This document shows positions 53,218 to 62,114 of a stretch of 64,000 nucleotides of DNA, in pieces. A program made the position numbers and the translations under genes. The notes below the pieces were generated by a model that saw nothing but the letters and a program-made list of their open reading frames with translations, was not told the DNA's origin and made no database searches. This DNA comes from DATAOG01 sp963782885 (lineage in GTDB: Bacteria > Pseudomonadota > Alphaproteobacteria > Geminicoccales > Geminicoccaceae), in contig CAWALL010000040.1 in the NCBI GenBank assembly GCA_963782885.1, positions 620,001 through 684,000 of the forward strand, written 5' to 3'. Position 1 is the first letter of the stretch; every line of letters starts with the position of its first letter.

Positions 53218-54870
53218 TCAGTTGCCGGTGGGCAACGGAATCTCGAAGCCCTCCTTCGCGAGCGCCTGCCGGACGAACTGGAAGCGCTGGTACTGCGAGA
53301 GCGTGATCGGGCCGGTGTAGACCTCGCTCTGCAGCCTGCGCGGCGGGTACTGGACGTAGGTCTTCATCAGCTCCCCGATGGCCTGGTTGATGGTCACCAG
53401 CGTCCAGGTGTGCTCGGTGAAGTTGTTCATGAAGATGTCGTAGCGCTCCTGCGGGTCCTGCCACAGGTCGAAGACCTGGGGCACCGTCGCGACGTACTTC
53501 TCCGCGCCCTTCCAGCCCAGATTGGAGTCGACCGCGAGGCCGCCGGTCGCCTGGCCGTCATCGCCGCGCAGATTGAACACGGCCTTATAGTTGCCGACCC
53601 GCGCGGCGCCCGGCGACAGCTCGTTCTCGGTGAAGTAGAACCAGGACTTGCGCTCGGAGGTTCCGGTCCCCAGCCAGACAGGCGACATGTCGTAGCTGTC
53701 GAAGATGATCGGCTTGCCGTCACGATCGTTCTCCGGCAGCTTCGCGCCGGCGAGTGACGCAAAGGTGGCCATCAGGTCGAGACCGCCGAGGATGTCGTCG
53801 CTCTTGGAATGAGGCGCGACCTTGCCGGGCCAGCGCACGAACGCGGGCACGCGATTGCCGCCTTCGCGATCCGTGCCCTTGGTGCCCCGGTACGGCGTGT
53901 AGCCGGCGTCGGGATAGACGTCCTGCCAGGCGCCGTTGTCGGTCGTGAAGAACACGACGGTGTTGTCGCTCAGCCCCAGCTCCTCGAGCTTCTTCAGAAG
54001 ATCGCCGACGTGGCTGTCGAGCTCGACCATCGAGTCCGCATATTTGGTCTTGGACAGCGACTTGTGCTCGAACTCCGGCGCCGGCAAATTCGGCTGGTGC
54101 ATCTTCATGAAGTTGACGTTGATGAACCACGGCGTATCGGACTTCGCAGCTTGCTCGAGAAACTCGATCCCGGCCTTCTCGACATAGTCGTCAAGAAAAG
54201 GAATGCCGACGACGCCCTTGTCCGGCGTGTCGACATATTCGCCGTTGACCTTCCAGTCTTCCTTGGCCGGCTCGCCGGCCTTGCCGGAGAGCGCGCCCTT
54301 GGTGACCCGCGCGAACATCGCGCGCAGCTCCGGGTCCATGTCTGGGAACCAGTTCGGGTCGGCATAGGTGTAGGCGTTCAGGTGATACAGGAGGGCATAC
54401 TTCATCTCGTCGTAGCCCTGGGCGTTCGGCAGCGCGTAGTCGGCTTCCCCCAGATGCCATTTTCCGGTGAAGTAGGTGTGGTAACCCGCGGTCTTCAGCA
54501 CCGAGGCAAGCGTCCACTCGGCCGCCGGCAGCCCGCCGCCCTGGCCCTGGAACGCGACCGTCGTCATGCCGCTCCGGTTCGGGATGCGGCCGGTCTGCAT
54601 GGCTGCGCGACCCGGCGTGCAGCTCGGTTGCGCATAGAAGGAGGTGAACATCATGCCTTCGGCAGCGAGCTTGTCGAAATTGGGGGTCGGCATGCCCCGG
54701 TTCTTGCCGCCGAGATAGGGGCCCAGATCCCCGTACCCGACGTCGTCGCCGACGATCAGCAGGATGTTGGGCTTCTTCTCCTGCGCCGCGCCGGGGGCCG
54801 CCCCGGCCATGGCGGCGGCGAGCGCGATCGGGATCGCGGCCGCCAGCAGGCGTTTCCGTGAGGCTCTCAT
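53218..54870 (-). CDS. Arylsulfatase, secreted
   Basis: 550 residues with signal peptide (LLAAAIPIALAAAMAGAAPG). The catalytic formylglycine precursor Cys is residue 84 in SCTPGRAAMQTGR, matching the C-x-P-x-R sulfatase signature. Metal-binding Asp residues lie in NILLIVGDDVGYGDLGPY, and the second metal site is in VVFFTTDNGAWQD. Lys/His positions are present in FTGKWHLGEADY. It hydrolyses sulfate esters in the periplasm after maturation by a formylglycine-generating enzyme, which is not encoded in this window. It is flanked by an outer-membrane protein pseudogene upstream and a 2H-like gene downstream on the same strand. Confidence 0.93.
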   Translation of the reverse strand: MRASRKRLLAAAIPIALAAAMAGAAPGAAQEKKPNILLIVGDDVGYGDLGPYLGGKNRGMPTPNFDKLAAEGMMFTSFYAQPSCTPGRAAMQTGRIPNRSGMTTVAFQGQGGGLPAAEWTLASVLKTAGYHTYFTGKWHLGEADYALPNAQGYDEMKYALLYHLNAYTYADPNWFPDMDPELRAMFARVTKGALSGKAGEPAKEDWKVNGEYVDTPDKGVVGIPFLDDYVEKAGIEFLEQAAKSDTPWFINVNFMKMHQPNLPAPEFEHKSLSKTKYADSMVELDSHVGDLLKKLEELGLSDNTVVFFTTDNGAWQDVYPDAGYTPYRGTKGTDREGGNRVPAFVRWPGKVAPHSKSDDILGGLDLMATFASLAGAKLPENDRDGKPIIFDSYDMSPVWLGTGTSERKSWFYFTENELSPGAARVGNYKAVFNLRGDDGQATGGLAVDSNLGWKGAEKYVATVPQVFDLWQDPQERYDIFMNNFTEHTWTLVTINQAIGELMKTYVQYPPRRLQSEVYTGPITLSQYQRFQFVRQALAKEGFEIPLPTGN

Positions 54871-55041
54871 CGATGTTCTCCCTTCGTTGGATTGCCCGTG
54901 ATCACCAGGACGTTCGGCTTCGAACCTCTTGCGCGGATGCCGTCGAGATCGAGAGCCAGCGGCGCCCCCGCTATCGAGCCGGTTCGCCTCATCGCGTCCT
55001 CCTTTGGTGACTGGTTTTGGTCGGCACCGTCTGCCGCCTCG

Positions 55042-55637
55042 CTACTTCGGGAACAGGAACTGGATCTGGAGCCGCAGGCTCCACTCGGGGCCGTACTGCG
55101 GGTGCTCGATGTTGTAGAAGGCCTGCACCTGCGCGTTCATCGGCTGGTTGCCGATCCTGAAGACCTTGCCGAAGCCGCCGCCTGCCGGCACCGTCCAGGT
55201 GTCGTCGCTGTCCGCTTTCCAGTTCGCCGTGATGATCGGCGCGAAGACCAGGTACCAGCCGTCCGCCATGTTGTAGTTGACGAACGGCTGGATCAGCAGC
55301 TGGCTGACGTCCTTGCGGTCGCCGTCGCCGGCGAACGACCACAGCTGGCGGATGAGGCTGCCGATCACCCACGGCCCCGGCTGCGCCAGCAAGGAGCTGC
55401 CGTCACCCACTTCTCCGGCTTCAGTCCGTCCTCCTCCGGGAGACGCTCGTAACGTCGCCGCAGATCGAAGCGCCCGGTCGGACGGGTGAGGTCCTCGCCG
55501 TTGTTGACTGCGCCGTGGATCGAGCAATCGCGCTTGGCCTCGGGGCATGCTGTGCGATCGTCGGCCGCCGTCGGCAAAGCGCCGGCCATCGTCACGATCA
55601 GCGGGGCCCGGCCCCAGATGCCACTTTTCACCACCAT
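55042..55637 (-). pseudogene. Outer-membrane beta-barrel protein (neuromedin U-like family) with internal deletion
   Basis: The N-terminal part has a signal-like segment and then NNGEDLTRPTGRFDLRRRYE and RLPEEDGLKPEKWV. Coding breaks off near 55410 and resumes in another frame as LLAQPGPWVIGSLIRQLWSF, QLLIQPFVNYNMADGWYLVF, GGGFGKVFRIGNQPMNAQVQ and the terminal EWSLRLQIQFLFPK. The last Phe-Pro-Lys end and Trp/Gly-rich strands are typical of this porin-like family, often found beside arylsulfatases. Roughly 50 or more residues of the central barrel appear deleted. The product would not form a barrel. Confidence 0.72.
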
Positions 55638-55709
55638 TACGGAGTCCCTCGATGCCGAGTCCGTCCCGGACGTGCTCGGATCCTCGAGCGCTCTCCCTTA
55701 CCAGCCGCA

Positions 55710-56018
55710 TCACTTGCCCCCGCACGCCTTCACCATCGCCAGAGCCTCCGCCTCGAGCTCCTCCAGCATACGGCGGTATTCGGCGACCCTTCCGGGCACC
55801 GGTTGGTCGGCTGCCTGCCAACGCTCCAGCGCGCGTTGCACATCGCCGTAGTCGTCGCAGACCGAACGGAATTCCGGATCTCGAACGTAGAGTCGCCGGA
55901 GCGCGAATTCGTACCTTGGAAGCCGGCTCACCAGAAGATCGACGCTCGGCACCGGACCCGTCCCGCACAACGACGACCGAACGAGACGCGCGTAGTCGGT
56001 GTGAGCCCGCCGGCGCAA
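55710..56018 (-). CDS. Small conserved hypothetical protein
   Basis: Up to 102 residues. The C-terminal 80 form a helical, charged domain: RLPRYEFALRRLYVRDPEFR, SVCDDYGDVQRALERWQAAD and RVAEYRRMLEELEAEALAMV. It is probably cytoplasmic. The first 20 residues may be non-native; a GTG start at PSVDLLVSRL near 55955 is plausible. It heads the minus-strand sulfatase group. Similar small proteins seem to accompany sulfatase and outer-membrane protein genes, but I do not know their function. Confidence 0.6.
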   Translation of the reverse strand: MRRRAHTDYARLVRSSLCGTGPVPSVDLLVSRLPRYEFALRRLYVRDPEFRSVCDDYGDVQRALERWQAADQPVPGRVAEYRRMLEELEAEALAMVKACGGK

Positions 56019-56143
56019 GGTGCGAACATGTGCGCACCCCCCGGCGTTTGGACACGCCGCCCGTGAAAGCGCGGAGGCTTCCTTTCGCTGGCATGCCTGG
56101 CTAGGTTCCGGGTTGCAGGAGCCATGGCTCGGCCGGGCTCCTG

Positions 56144-57937
56144 GTGGATGGAGGATCGCTGCCCTTGACCATCGCCGCCGCCGTTCAGGATGAGGCGCCC
56201 GTCGGCGCCCGGCCGTCGCCCGAAGCAGCCCGCGCGCAGATGCGGCATATCCTGGCGGATCCGACGTTTGAGGCCAGCCCGGCCCGGCGCGAGTTGCTCC
56301 GTTTCGTCGTGGAAGAGACGCTCGCCGGCCGCGCCGACCGGCTCAAGGGCTTCACCATCGCGCTCGCCGTCTTCGGCCGCCAAGACGATTTCGACCCGCA
56401 GTCCGACCCGGTCGTGCGGGTCGAGGCTCGTCGCCTGCGGCGCGATCTCGACGGCTACTATGCCACCGCCGGAAAGCGGGATCCGGTCGTCATCTCGATA
56501 CCCAAGGGCGGCTACGTCCCGTATTTCGAGTGGCGGGACCTCGATCCGGCACCCGACGCGCCGCCTCCCCGCGATGCGCGACCCCGCCGGTATTGGCTGG
56601 TGATCGCCCTGCTCGCCGGTGCGTTTCTCGGGGGCCTCGGGTGGCTTGGCGCGGGCCGGCTCGATTCCAAGTCGTGGTCGTGGTCCGGCCGCAGCGAGGG
56701 CACTTCGACGGAGCTGCCGCGCGGCCCCAAGATCGCGGTGCTGCCCTTTCTCAATCTGAGCGGCGACCCCAAGCAGACGTATTTCGCCGAAGGCGTGACC
56801 GACCAGATCGTGACCGATCTCGCACGCTTCAAAGCGCTGTTCGTCCTGTCGACGCAATCCACCGCGAAATACCAGCAGAAGTCGGCCGATCCTCAACAAC
56901 TCAAACGGGAGCTCGGCATCGATTATCTGCTGACCGGCAGCGTCCAACGCGACGAGGACCGGATTAAACTCTCGACCCGTCTGGTCGATGCCAACTCCGG
57001 CAAGATCGTCTGGTCAGAGTCCTACGGCGACGAGCTGACCCCATCTAACGTGTTCGAGATTCAGGAAGATGTCTCGCAGCAGGTGTCCGCAGTCGTCGCC
57101 AGCAACTACGGCGTGATCGCGGAAGCGGGTCAGACCGAAGCGCAAACCCAGCCGTCAACGTCCCTTGCAGCCTACGATTGCGTCCTTCGATATTATTTCT
57201 ACCAACGGTCCTTCGACCGACCGGAGCACGCCAGGGTCCGCGCTTGCCTGGAGCGCGCTGTCGAGCTCGATCCCGACTATGCAGACGCGTGGGCCGTGCT
57301 CGCCAACATCTACGCCCAGGAGCATCGGTTTGGCTACAATCCGCGACCGAAGCTCTACGATTCGCATGAGCGGTCCCTCGCCGCCGCCAAGCGCGCGGTC
57401 GAGCTTGAGCCGAGGAACCCGACCGCCCAGCTGATGCTCGCGAACGCGCTGTTCGATCAACACGACGTCGTCGGGTTCAAGGCGGCCGGGGCGCGGGCGA
57501 TCGCCCTCAATCCCAATGATCCCGAGCCTCTGGTCCACCTCGGATTGCGTCTGGTCTACATGGGAGGATGGGAGCGTGGATTGGCACTGGTGACCAAAGC
57601 GATCGCGCTCAATCCCGAGTACCCGGAATGGTACCGCGATCCCATCATCTTCCATGACTACCAGAGGGGGGACTACGAACGGGCGCTGGTGGAGGCGCAG
57701 AAACAAAAGGTCCCCCCCTGGCGGTTTCTGTTCTCGGCGATGATCCTCGGGCAGCTGGGCCGGAGTCAAGAGGCGCAGCCGGCGATCGGAGCGGCGCTCG
57801 AGCTGAAGCCCGACGTCCGTGAACGCTTCTGGGACATGGCGCGCGTCTGGAATGTGCCGGAGCCGGACATCGAGCACATGGCCGACGGCCTGCGCAAGGC
57901 CGGCCTCGCGATCGCGCCGGCGCCGCCGGGTTCGTGA
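56144..57937 (+). CDS. TPR/TolB-domain signalling protein with one membrane helix
   Basis: 597 residues. Residues about 22-128 form the N-terminal domain found in many alphaproteobacterial adenylate-cyclase-like TPR proteins (ILADPTFEASPARRELLRFV; DPVVRVEARRLRRDLDGYYA; VISIPKGGYVPYFEWR). A membrane helix follows (YWLVIALLAGAFLGGLGWLG). Next is a TolB N-terminal-like module (KIAVLPFLNLSGDPKQTYFA; VTDQIVTDLARF; LLTGSVQRDEDRIKLSTRLV), then TPR repeats to the end. No cyclase catalytic domain is present. The annotated ATG is uncertain; a TTG about 20 bases downstream follows GGAGG. It is divergent from the sulfatase group and could regulate it. The winged-helix-like N-terminal fold may bind DNA. 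Confidence 0.82.
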   Translation: MDGGSLPLTIAAAVQDEAPVGARPSPEAARAQMRHILADPTFEASPARRELLRFVVEETLAGRADRLKGFTIALAVFGRQDDFDPQSDPVVRVEARRLRRDLDGYYATAGKRDPVVISIPKGGYVPYFEWRDLDPAPDAPPPRDARPRRYWLVIALLAGAFLGGLGWLGAGRLDSKSWSWSGRSEGTSTELPRGPKIAVLPFLNLSGDPKQTYFAEGVTDQIVTDLARFKALFVLSTQSTAKYQQKSADPQQLKRELGIDYLLTGSVQRDEDRIKLSTRLVDANSGKIVWSESYGDELTPSNVFEIQEDVSQQVSAVVASNYGVIAEAGQTEAQTQPSTSLAAYDCVLRYYFYQRSFDRPEHARVRACLERAVELDPDYADAWAVLANIYAQEHRFGYNPRPKLYDSHERSLAAAKRAVELEPRNPTAQLMLANALFDQHDVVGFKAAGARAIALNPNDPEPLVHLGLRLVYMGGWERGLALVTKAIALNPEYPEWYRDPIIFHDYQRGDYERALVEAQKQKVPPWRFLFSAMILGQLGRSQEAQPAIGAALELKPDVRERFWDMARVWNVPEPDIEHMADGLRKAGLAIAPAPPGS

Positions 57938-58157
57938 TCCGACGCGGCGTCCGGTCGCTCGCCGGTCGGCCTCGATCGGCACCGCTGCGGGGCCGGCGCT
58001 CATGACCCGAAGCGACTTCGACGCGAGCCGTCAGGGAGCGAATCGCTGGCCTGCCAGACATCACCTTGGTAGGGTCGCGCGGGCGGCCAGCTGGAACTGG
58101 ACCACCGGCGGCTCGGGGGGAGGTGGCGGGTCGCATGGCCGCGAGGTGGATGCCAAG

Positions 58158-58404
58158 ATGACCAGTCAGAACGTCTTCATCATCGGCCTCAACGACTTCA
58201 ACCTCGCCAAGCTGTAGCGGTTGCGGGGTGCGCAGGGTCTCGCCTTCCACGGGGTGCTCGATCCGGCCGAAGTCTACGACACCGAAGTCTTCCCGATCGC
58301 CGACATGCTCCGCCGCTCCGAAGCCCAGCTCCGCGTGTTCGACGGCCGGATCGACGCGATTGCCGGCTACATGGACTTCCCGGTGTCGGTGGCGGCCGCC
58401 CTGG
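58158..58404 (+). pseudogene. ATP-grasp-type protein N-terminal fragment with in-frame TAG
   Basis: Starts MTSQNVFIIGLNDFNLAKL, then TAG at 58215-58217, then in the same frame RLRGAQGLAFHGVLDPAEVY, DTEVFPIADMLRRSEAQLRV and FDGRIDAIAGYMDFPVSV. This matches the N-terminal (preATP-grasp) domain of a family of ATP-grasp enzymes, where the residue at the stop is commonly Glu. The frame is lost at about 58404, where antiparallel MFS sequence begins, so the catalytic part is gone. Confidence 0.65.
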
Positions 58405-58943
58405 ACCGGCGGCGCCCAGGCCGCGAGCACGACCAGCGCGATGCCGACCACGACCGGCAGGTTGAGCCAGAAGATCCAGCGCCACGAGATCGCTTCGGCG
58501 GAGAAGCCGCCGACCAGCGGGCCGAGCGCCATGAAGACGCCGCCAACCATGGTCTGGATGCCGAAAGCGAGGCCGCGCTGCGCCTACGGGAAGATGCTGG
58601 TCATCATGGCCCAGGACGCAGGAAAGACGATCGCCGCGTCGATCCCCTGGAGCGCGCGCGTCGCGATCAGCGAGGTGCCGCCCGGGGCGAAGCCCTCCGC
58701 CAGCGAGGCGAGGCCGAAGATCACGACGCCGACGACCAAGAAGCCGCGGTGGCCGAGGCTGTCGCCGAGACGCCCGCCGACCGCGACGAAACCGGTGAAG
58801 GTCAAGAGGTACGCGTTGACGACCCAGTGGGACGCCACCTGCGACATCGCGAGCTCGGATCGGATCGTCGCCAGCGCAACTCCGACCACGGTCTCATCGA
58901 GCACGAGCCCAGAACCCCGCTCATCGCGGCCAGGATCCACCAC
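58395..58943 (-). pseudogene. MFS drug-efflux transporter fragment (DHA2-like) with in-frame TAG
   Basis: Plausible membrane-protein coding on the minus strand: LDETVVGVALATIRSELAMS, VNAYLLTFTGFVAVGGRLGD, GRRGFL-like HRGFLVVGVVIFGLASLA, and LIATRALQGIDAAIVFPASW. A TAG at 58584-58586 interrupts it (MTSIFP-stop-AQRGLAFG), after which VGGVFMALGPLVGGFSAEAI and SWRWIFWLNLPVVVGIALVV continue in frame. That is only the first five or six helices of the usual fourteen. It then ends against the ATP-grasp fragment. This is a decayed remnant. Confidence 0.78.
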
Positions 58944-59176
58944 CTGCGATTTGCCCGGTGATCCGCAGCAACCCGCCCCCGCTCGGCCTGGGCTATCTCC
59001 CGCCTCGTAACCGTCTGAACCCGTCGCCGTAAATGACGGTTGTCGCGCCGAGATCCTCAGCCGTCGAGCTTACGCGGCCGACACGAGCGATGCCACGGCG
59101 CGCCGGCGAGAGACCGAGCCGAAGGCTTTGGCGCCCCGGTCGAACTCGGCAGTGATCCTTGCCAGACGTCTTCAGG

Positions 59177-59767
59177 TCAGCCGCACCAGGGGTGGCGGGC
59201 GCCGTCCCAAGGACGGGCGAGCCCTTCGGCGACCAGGACGGCGCCGAGCGAGCGGCCGGCGCGCTCGAGCGTCCGCAACTTCCGGCCGTAGCGATCCTGG
59301 TCGCGCGCGCCGGTCCGGACCAGCTCGAACGGCCCGGCGTTGATCAGCGCCAGCAGGCGCTCGGTCGCGCGGTGGCCGCGGGCGAGTTCGGAGGGGCACT
59401 TCGGGGAGAAGACCTCGGGCGCGTCGATGTCCTCGAGCCGGATCTTGATGCCGCCGAGGCGGATGGTGTCGCCGTCGATCACGCAGTTTGCCTGGCGCGT
59501 TACGGCGCAGAGCGCGAAACTGCCGCCGGCGCTGGATGTGAAGGTGCGGCCGGTGGTCGGCCTGACCGTGCCGCCGGTGCTCGACGTGACGGTTCCGCCT
59601 CGCACCAGCGCAAAGGTACGCCTGCCACCCGCGGCGTCGGGATGCAGCCCGGCCGCGAGCCAGAGGACAGTGGCCACTCCGGCCAGTGCCGCGATCCGCG
59701 ACCATGGCGCCTTCGCGCGCCGCTCCTTTTTTCCGGATTGCCGTCCATATTCGATGGTGTTGGTCAA
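59177..59767 (-). CDS. Secreted or anchored thermonuclease-family protein
   Basis: 196 residues. A basic N-terminus and hydrophobic helix (IAALAGVATVLWLAAGL) suggest export or membrane anchoring. A Thr/Ser/Gly-rich linker follows (GGTVTSSTGGTVRPTTGRTF). The SNase domain starts with CVIDGDTIRLGGIKIRLEDI, DAPE, which carries the catalytic Asp and Arg residues. DQDRYGRKLRTL holds the second catalytic Arg segment. The final GLARPWDGARHPWC is typical of short alphaproteobacterial thermonucleases. No stops or shifts. It may degrade extracellular nucleic acid. Confidence 0.87.
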   Translation of the reverse strand: MTNTIEYGRQSGKKERRAKAPWSRIAALAGVATVLWLAAGLHPDAAGGRRTFALVRGGTVTSSTGGTVRPTTGRTFTSSAGGSFALCAVTRQANCVIDGDTIRLGGIKIRLEDIDAPEVFSPKCPSELARGHRATERLLALINAGPFELVRTGARDQDRYGRKLRTLERAGRSLGAVLVAEGLARPWDGARHPWCG

Positions 59768-60001
59768 TGCAATCTGCTCGTCTCGATCGGGGAACCCTGA
59801 TGAAGACTAATCCGTCAGGATTATCGATAGGTATACCCGTGGAATTCTGAGAACGAAATCTGATCAATACTCGCACCGGCGCTTTCAACCATTAGGATCA
59901 ATTAGCGCTGGGAATTTCTCGCCCATGGCCCTGTTGGGACAGGAGAGCACAGGCACGCGGGTCTCACACCGCCCTCCGGCTCCGGACCCAAGGAGAGAAC
60001 G

Positions 60002-60430
60002 ATGCGTTTCATGATGATGGTCAAGGCCGACCGGGACAGCGAGGCCGGCGTGATGCCGAGCGAGCGGCTGCTGGCCTAGATGGGCCGGTTCAACGAGGAG
60101 CTGGTCAAGGCCGGCGTGCTGCTCGCGGGCGAGGGCCTGCAGCCGAGCTCGAAAGGCGCCCGCGTCCGCTTCTCCGGTGGCCGGCGCACCGTTACCGACG
60201 GTCCGTTCACCGAGGCCAAGGACCTGATCGCCGGCTTCTGGCTGATCCGGGCGAGCTCGAAAGAAGAGGCGGTCGAATGGGCGATGCGCTGTCCCTGCCC
60301 GCACGAGAGCGGCGAGGCCGAGATCGAGATCCGCCAGGTGTTCGAGGCCGAGGACTTCGGCGCCGAGTTCACGCCCGAACTGCGCGCGCAGGAGGAGAGC
60401 CTGCGCGCCCGGATCTCGAAGAGACGATAG
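60002..60430 (+). pseudogene. YCII/DGPF-domain protein with in-frame TAG
   Basis: The ATG at 60002 follows AAGGAGAG. Coding reads MRFMMMVKADRDSEAGVMPS, ERLLA, then TAG at 60077-60079, then MGRFNEELVKAGVLLAGEGL, GGRRTVTDGPFTEAKDLIAG and IRQVFEAEDFGAEF to the TAG before 60430. The DGPF motif that names the family is intact. Apart from the single stop the protein has normal length (about 142 codons) and composition. Re-initiation at the ATG directly after the TAG would give a 116-residue product lacking the first strand. Confidence 0.82.
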
Positions 60431-60512
60431 TTGCGGCGCCGCCGGGACGAGAGCGCGTCCGCCCCGGGGACGCCGGCGGCCGCGGCCTTGCGTTCGCGCC
60501 CGCAGCCGTGCT

Positions 60513-61502
60513 TCACTTCCATACCGACGTGATCGCTTTCGCGCCAGCGTCGCCCGCGCCCAGGGCACAGAGGCCGAAATTGACCTCGATGGTCCGGAGC
60601 AGGTTGTAGTGGTTGTAATTGGCGCCGACCCTCTGCGGCTCGACCATCGGACCGAGCAAGACCGTGTAGATATGGTTGGCCTTCGAGCGGTGGCTTGACT
60701 CGTCGAACGTGACGGCGACCAAAGTGCCTTGCATGAAGTCCGGATCGTGGCGGAGCGGCTCCAGGAATCCTCTGAGCCAGGCTGCGGCGTAGGCCAGATC
60801 GGTGTCGTGTCCGTCGTTGTCCATGTCTGGAGCATAGAACGCGTAGTTGGGCAGCGTCGCCTGCTTCACAGCGGCGTCGAACCGGCTGGCCGCGACGATG
60901 TTGCCGCATTGATGTCGCTGGATCGGAGCGAAGCTCATGAAAGGGACATGCTTTCTCGCATACTTGCCAATGACATCGGCCTTCACGCACTCTTCGGAGT
61001 TCGCACCCGGATCATCACCTGCGGGATAGCCTTGAGCATAGGCCTTCCAGGTCAATCCCTGGCCATGCAGCAGATCAGCAATCGTACATTCGTTCAGGTT
61101 TCTTTGTCGATCGCCGGCAGTGACGATCGCCTTGCCGGCGACCATCGCCAGATAGTTCGGGTAAGAGGGATGGAACAGACCGTGATAGTTCTCAAGGATG
61201 GCGCCCTCTCTGGCCAGACGGGCAAGGTAAGGTTGGGCGATCGCGGCCTCATAGCTTCGATTTTCGAGCACGATGATCAGCACACGTTCGAACCAGCGGG
61301 CGGCGACCGGCGTCCTGGCACAGGCGCAACCGCCGGCAACGGTCGGATAGATTTCCGATGCCGGCGCCGGCGGGGTCGCCACGAAAGGAGCGCGCCCGAT
61401 GCCGTCGCAACCGAAGCACCCGATCCCAACGATGACGAGGAGCGCGTATCGACGACGTGGGGTCCACCAACGAGCTGTCACCGTTGTCGCCCCTTTGGCC
61501 AC
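60513..61502 (-). CDS. Phosphoesterase family protein (phospholipase C/acid phosphatase type)
   Basis: 329 residues. An N-terminal hydrophobic stretch with Cys (YALLVIVGIGCFGCDG) suggests export, possibly as a lipoprotein. The PF04185-type fold shows VLIIVLENRSYEAAIAQPYL with the first metal-ligand Glu/Asn, the nucleophile-region GLFHPSYPNYLAMVAGKAIV, YAPDMDNDGHDTDLAYAA with Asp/His ligands, and LVAVTFDESSHRSKANHI with Asp/Glu and His. It should hydrolyse phosphate mono- or diesters in the envelope. It is isolated on the minus strand between two unrelated genes. No truncation is seen. Confidence 0.87.
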   Translation of the reverse strand: MAKGATTVTARWWTPRRRYALLVIVGIGCFGCDGIGRAPFVATPPAPASEIYPTVAGGCACARTPVAARWFERVLIIVLENRSYEAAIAQPYLARLAREGAILENYHGLFHPSYPNYLAMVAGKAIVTAGDRQRNLNECTIADLLHGQGLTWKAYAQGYPAGDDPGANSEECVKADVIGKYARKHVPFMSFAPIQRHQCGNIVAASRFDAAVKQATLPNYAFYAPDMDNDGHDTDLAYAAAWLRGFLEPLRHDPDFMQGTLVAVTFDESSHRSKANHIYTVLLGPMVEPQRVGANYNHYNLLRTIEVNFGLCALGAGDAGAKAITSVWK

Positions 61503-61694
61503 GGCAGTTTAAGACCCGCGGCTCACGATGGACGGAAGCTTGGGCCAACTGTGCCAGCGCGCCCCGCCAGCCGTCTTCGCAGGCACATCAAAAGAAGGCG
61601 CGACGACGCTCAGGCCATCGGGTTCGCCGCCGCCGGCAGCGCGCGCGCTGGCTCCCCCGCTGATCGGGTGTCGGCGTGCTTTGGCGGCGCTGGA

Positions 61695-62114
61695 CTATTG
61701 CGTGTTCTGGCCGGCTGGATGGATCGGGCGGGTGTACGCCCCTTCGACCCACTTCTGGTAGTCAGCCGCCGGCATCTGGCTGCCGCTCTTGGCCGTGGCC
61801 GTGGCGAAACCCTGCTGCTGCCACTGGCTCCATTCCTGCCGGCTGATCTTGCCGTCGTGGTCCTGATCGACCTCCTTGAACAGCTCGCCCGGGTTCTGGA
61901 CGGCCGGCAACGCCTTGCCGAACTGCTGCGGTCCGAGGCCCTCCTGCCCGGCGCGGATCTGTTCGAAGCGCTGCTCGGTGCAGCTGCTGGCTTCGTTCGC
62001 GGTGATGTAGCTGTTGTTGTCCGAATCACAGGACAGGGGCACGATCGCGTTGCTCGTCGAGATGCCGAGTCCCGACAGCAGCACGACCGCCGCCGACGTG
62101 GTCAGGATCCTCAT
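61695..62114 (-). CDS. Secreted EF-hand protein
   Basis: 139 residues. The signal peptide is MRILTTSAAVVLLSGLGIST, followed by SNA. Two EF-hand-like loops are visible: CDSDNNSYITANEASSC and the canonical DQDHDGKISRQEWSQW, with Asp/Asn at positions 1, 3 and 5 and Glu at 12. It should bind calcium in the periplasm. The start ATG overlaps the TGA of the upstream MFS gene (TGATG), with AGGAGG positioned inside that gene's last codons, so the two are translationally coupled. Confidence 0.87.
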   Translation of the reverse strand: MRILTTSAAVVLLSGLGISTSNAIVPLSCDSDNNSYITANEASSCTEQRFEQIRAGQEGLGPQQFGKALPAVQNPGELFKEVDQDHDGKISRQEWSQWQQQGFATATAKSGSQMPAADYQKWVEGAYTRPIHPAGQNTQ

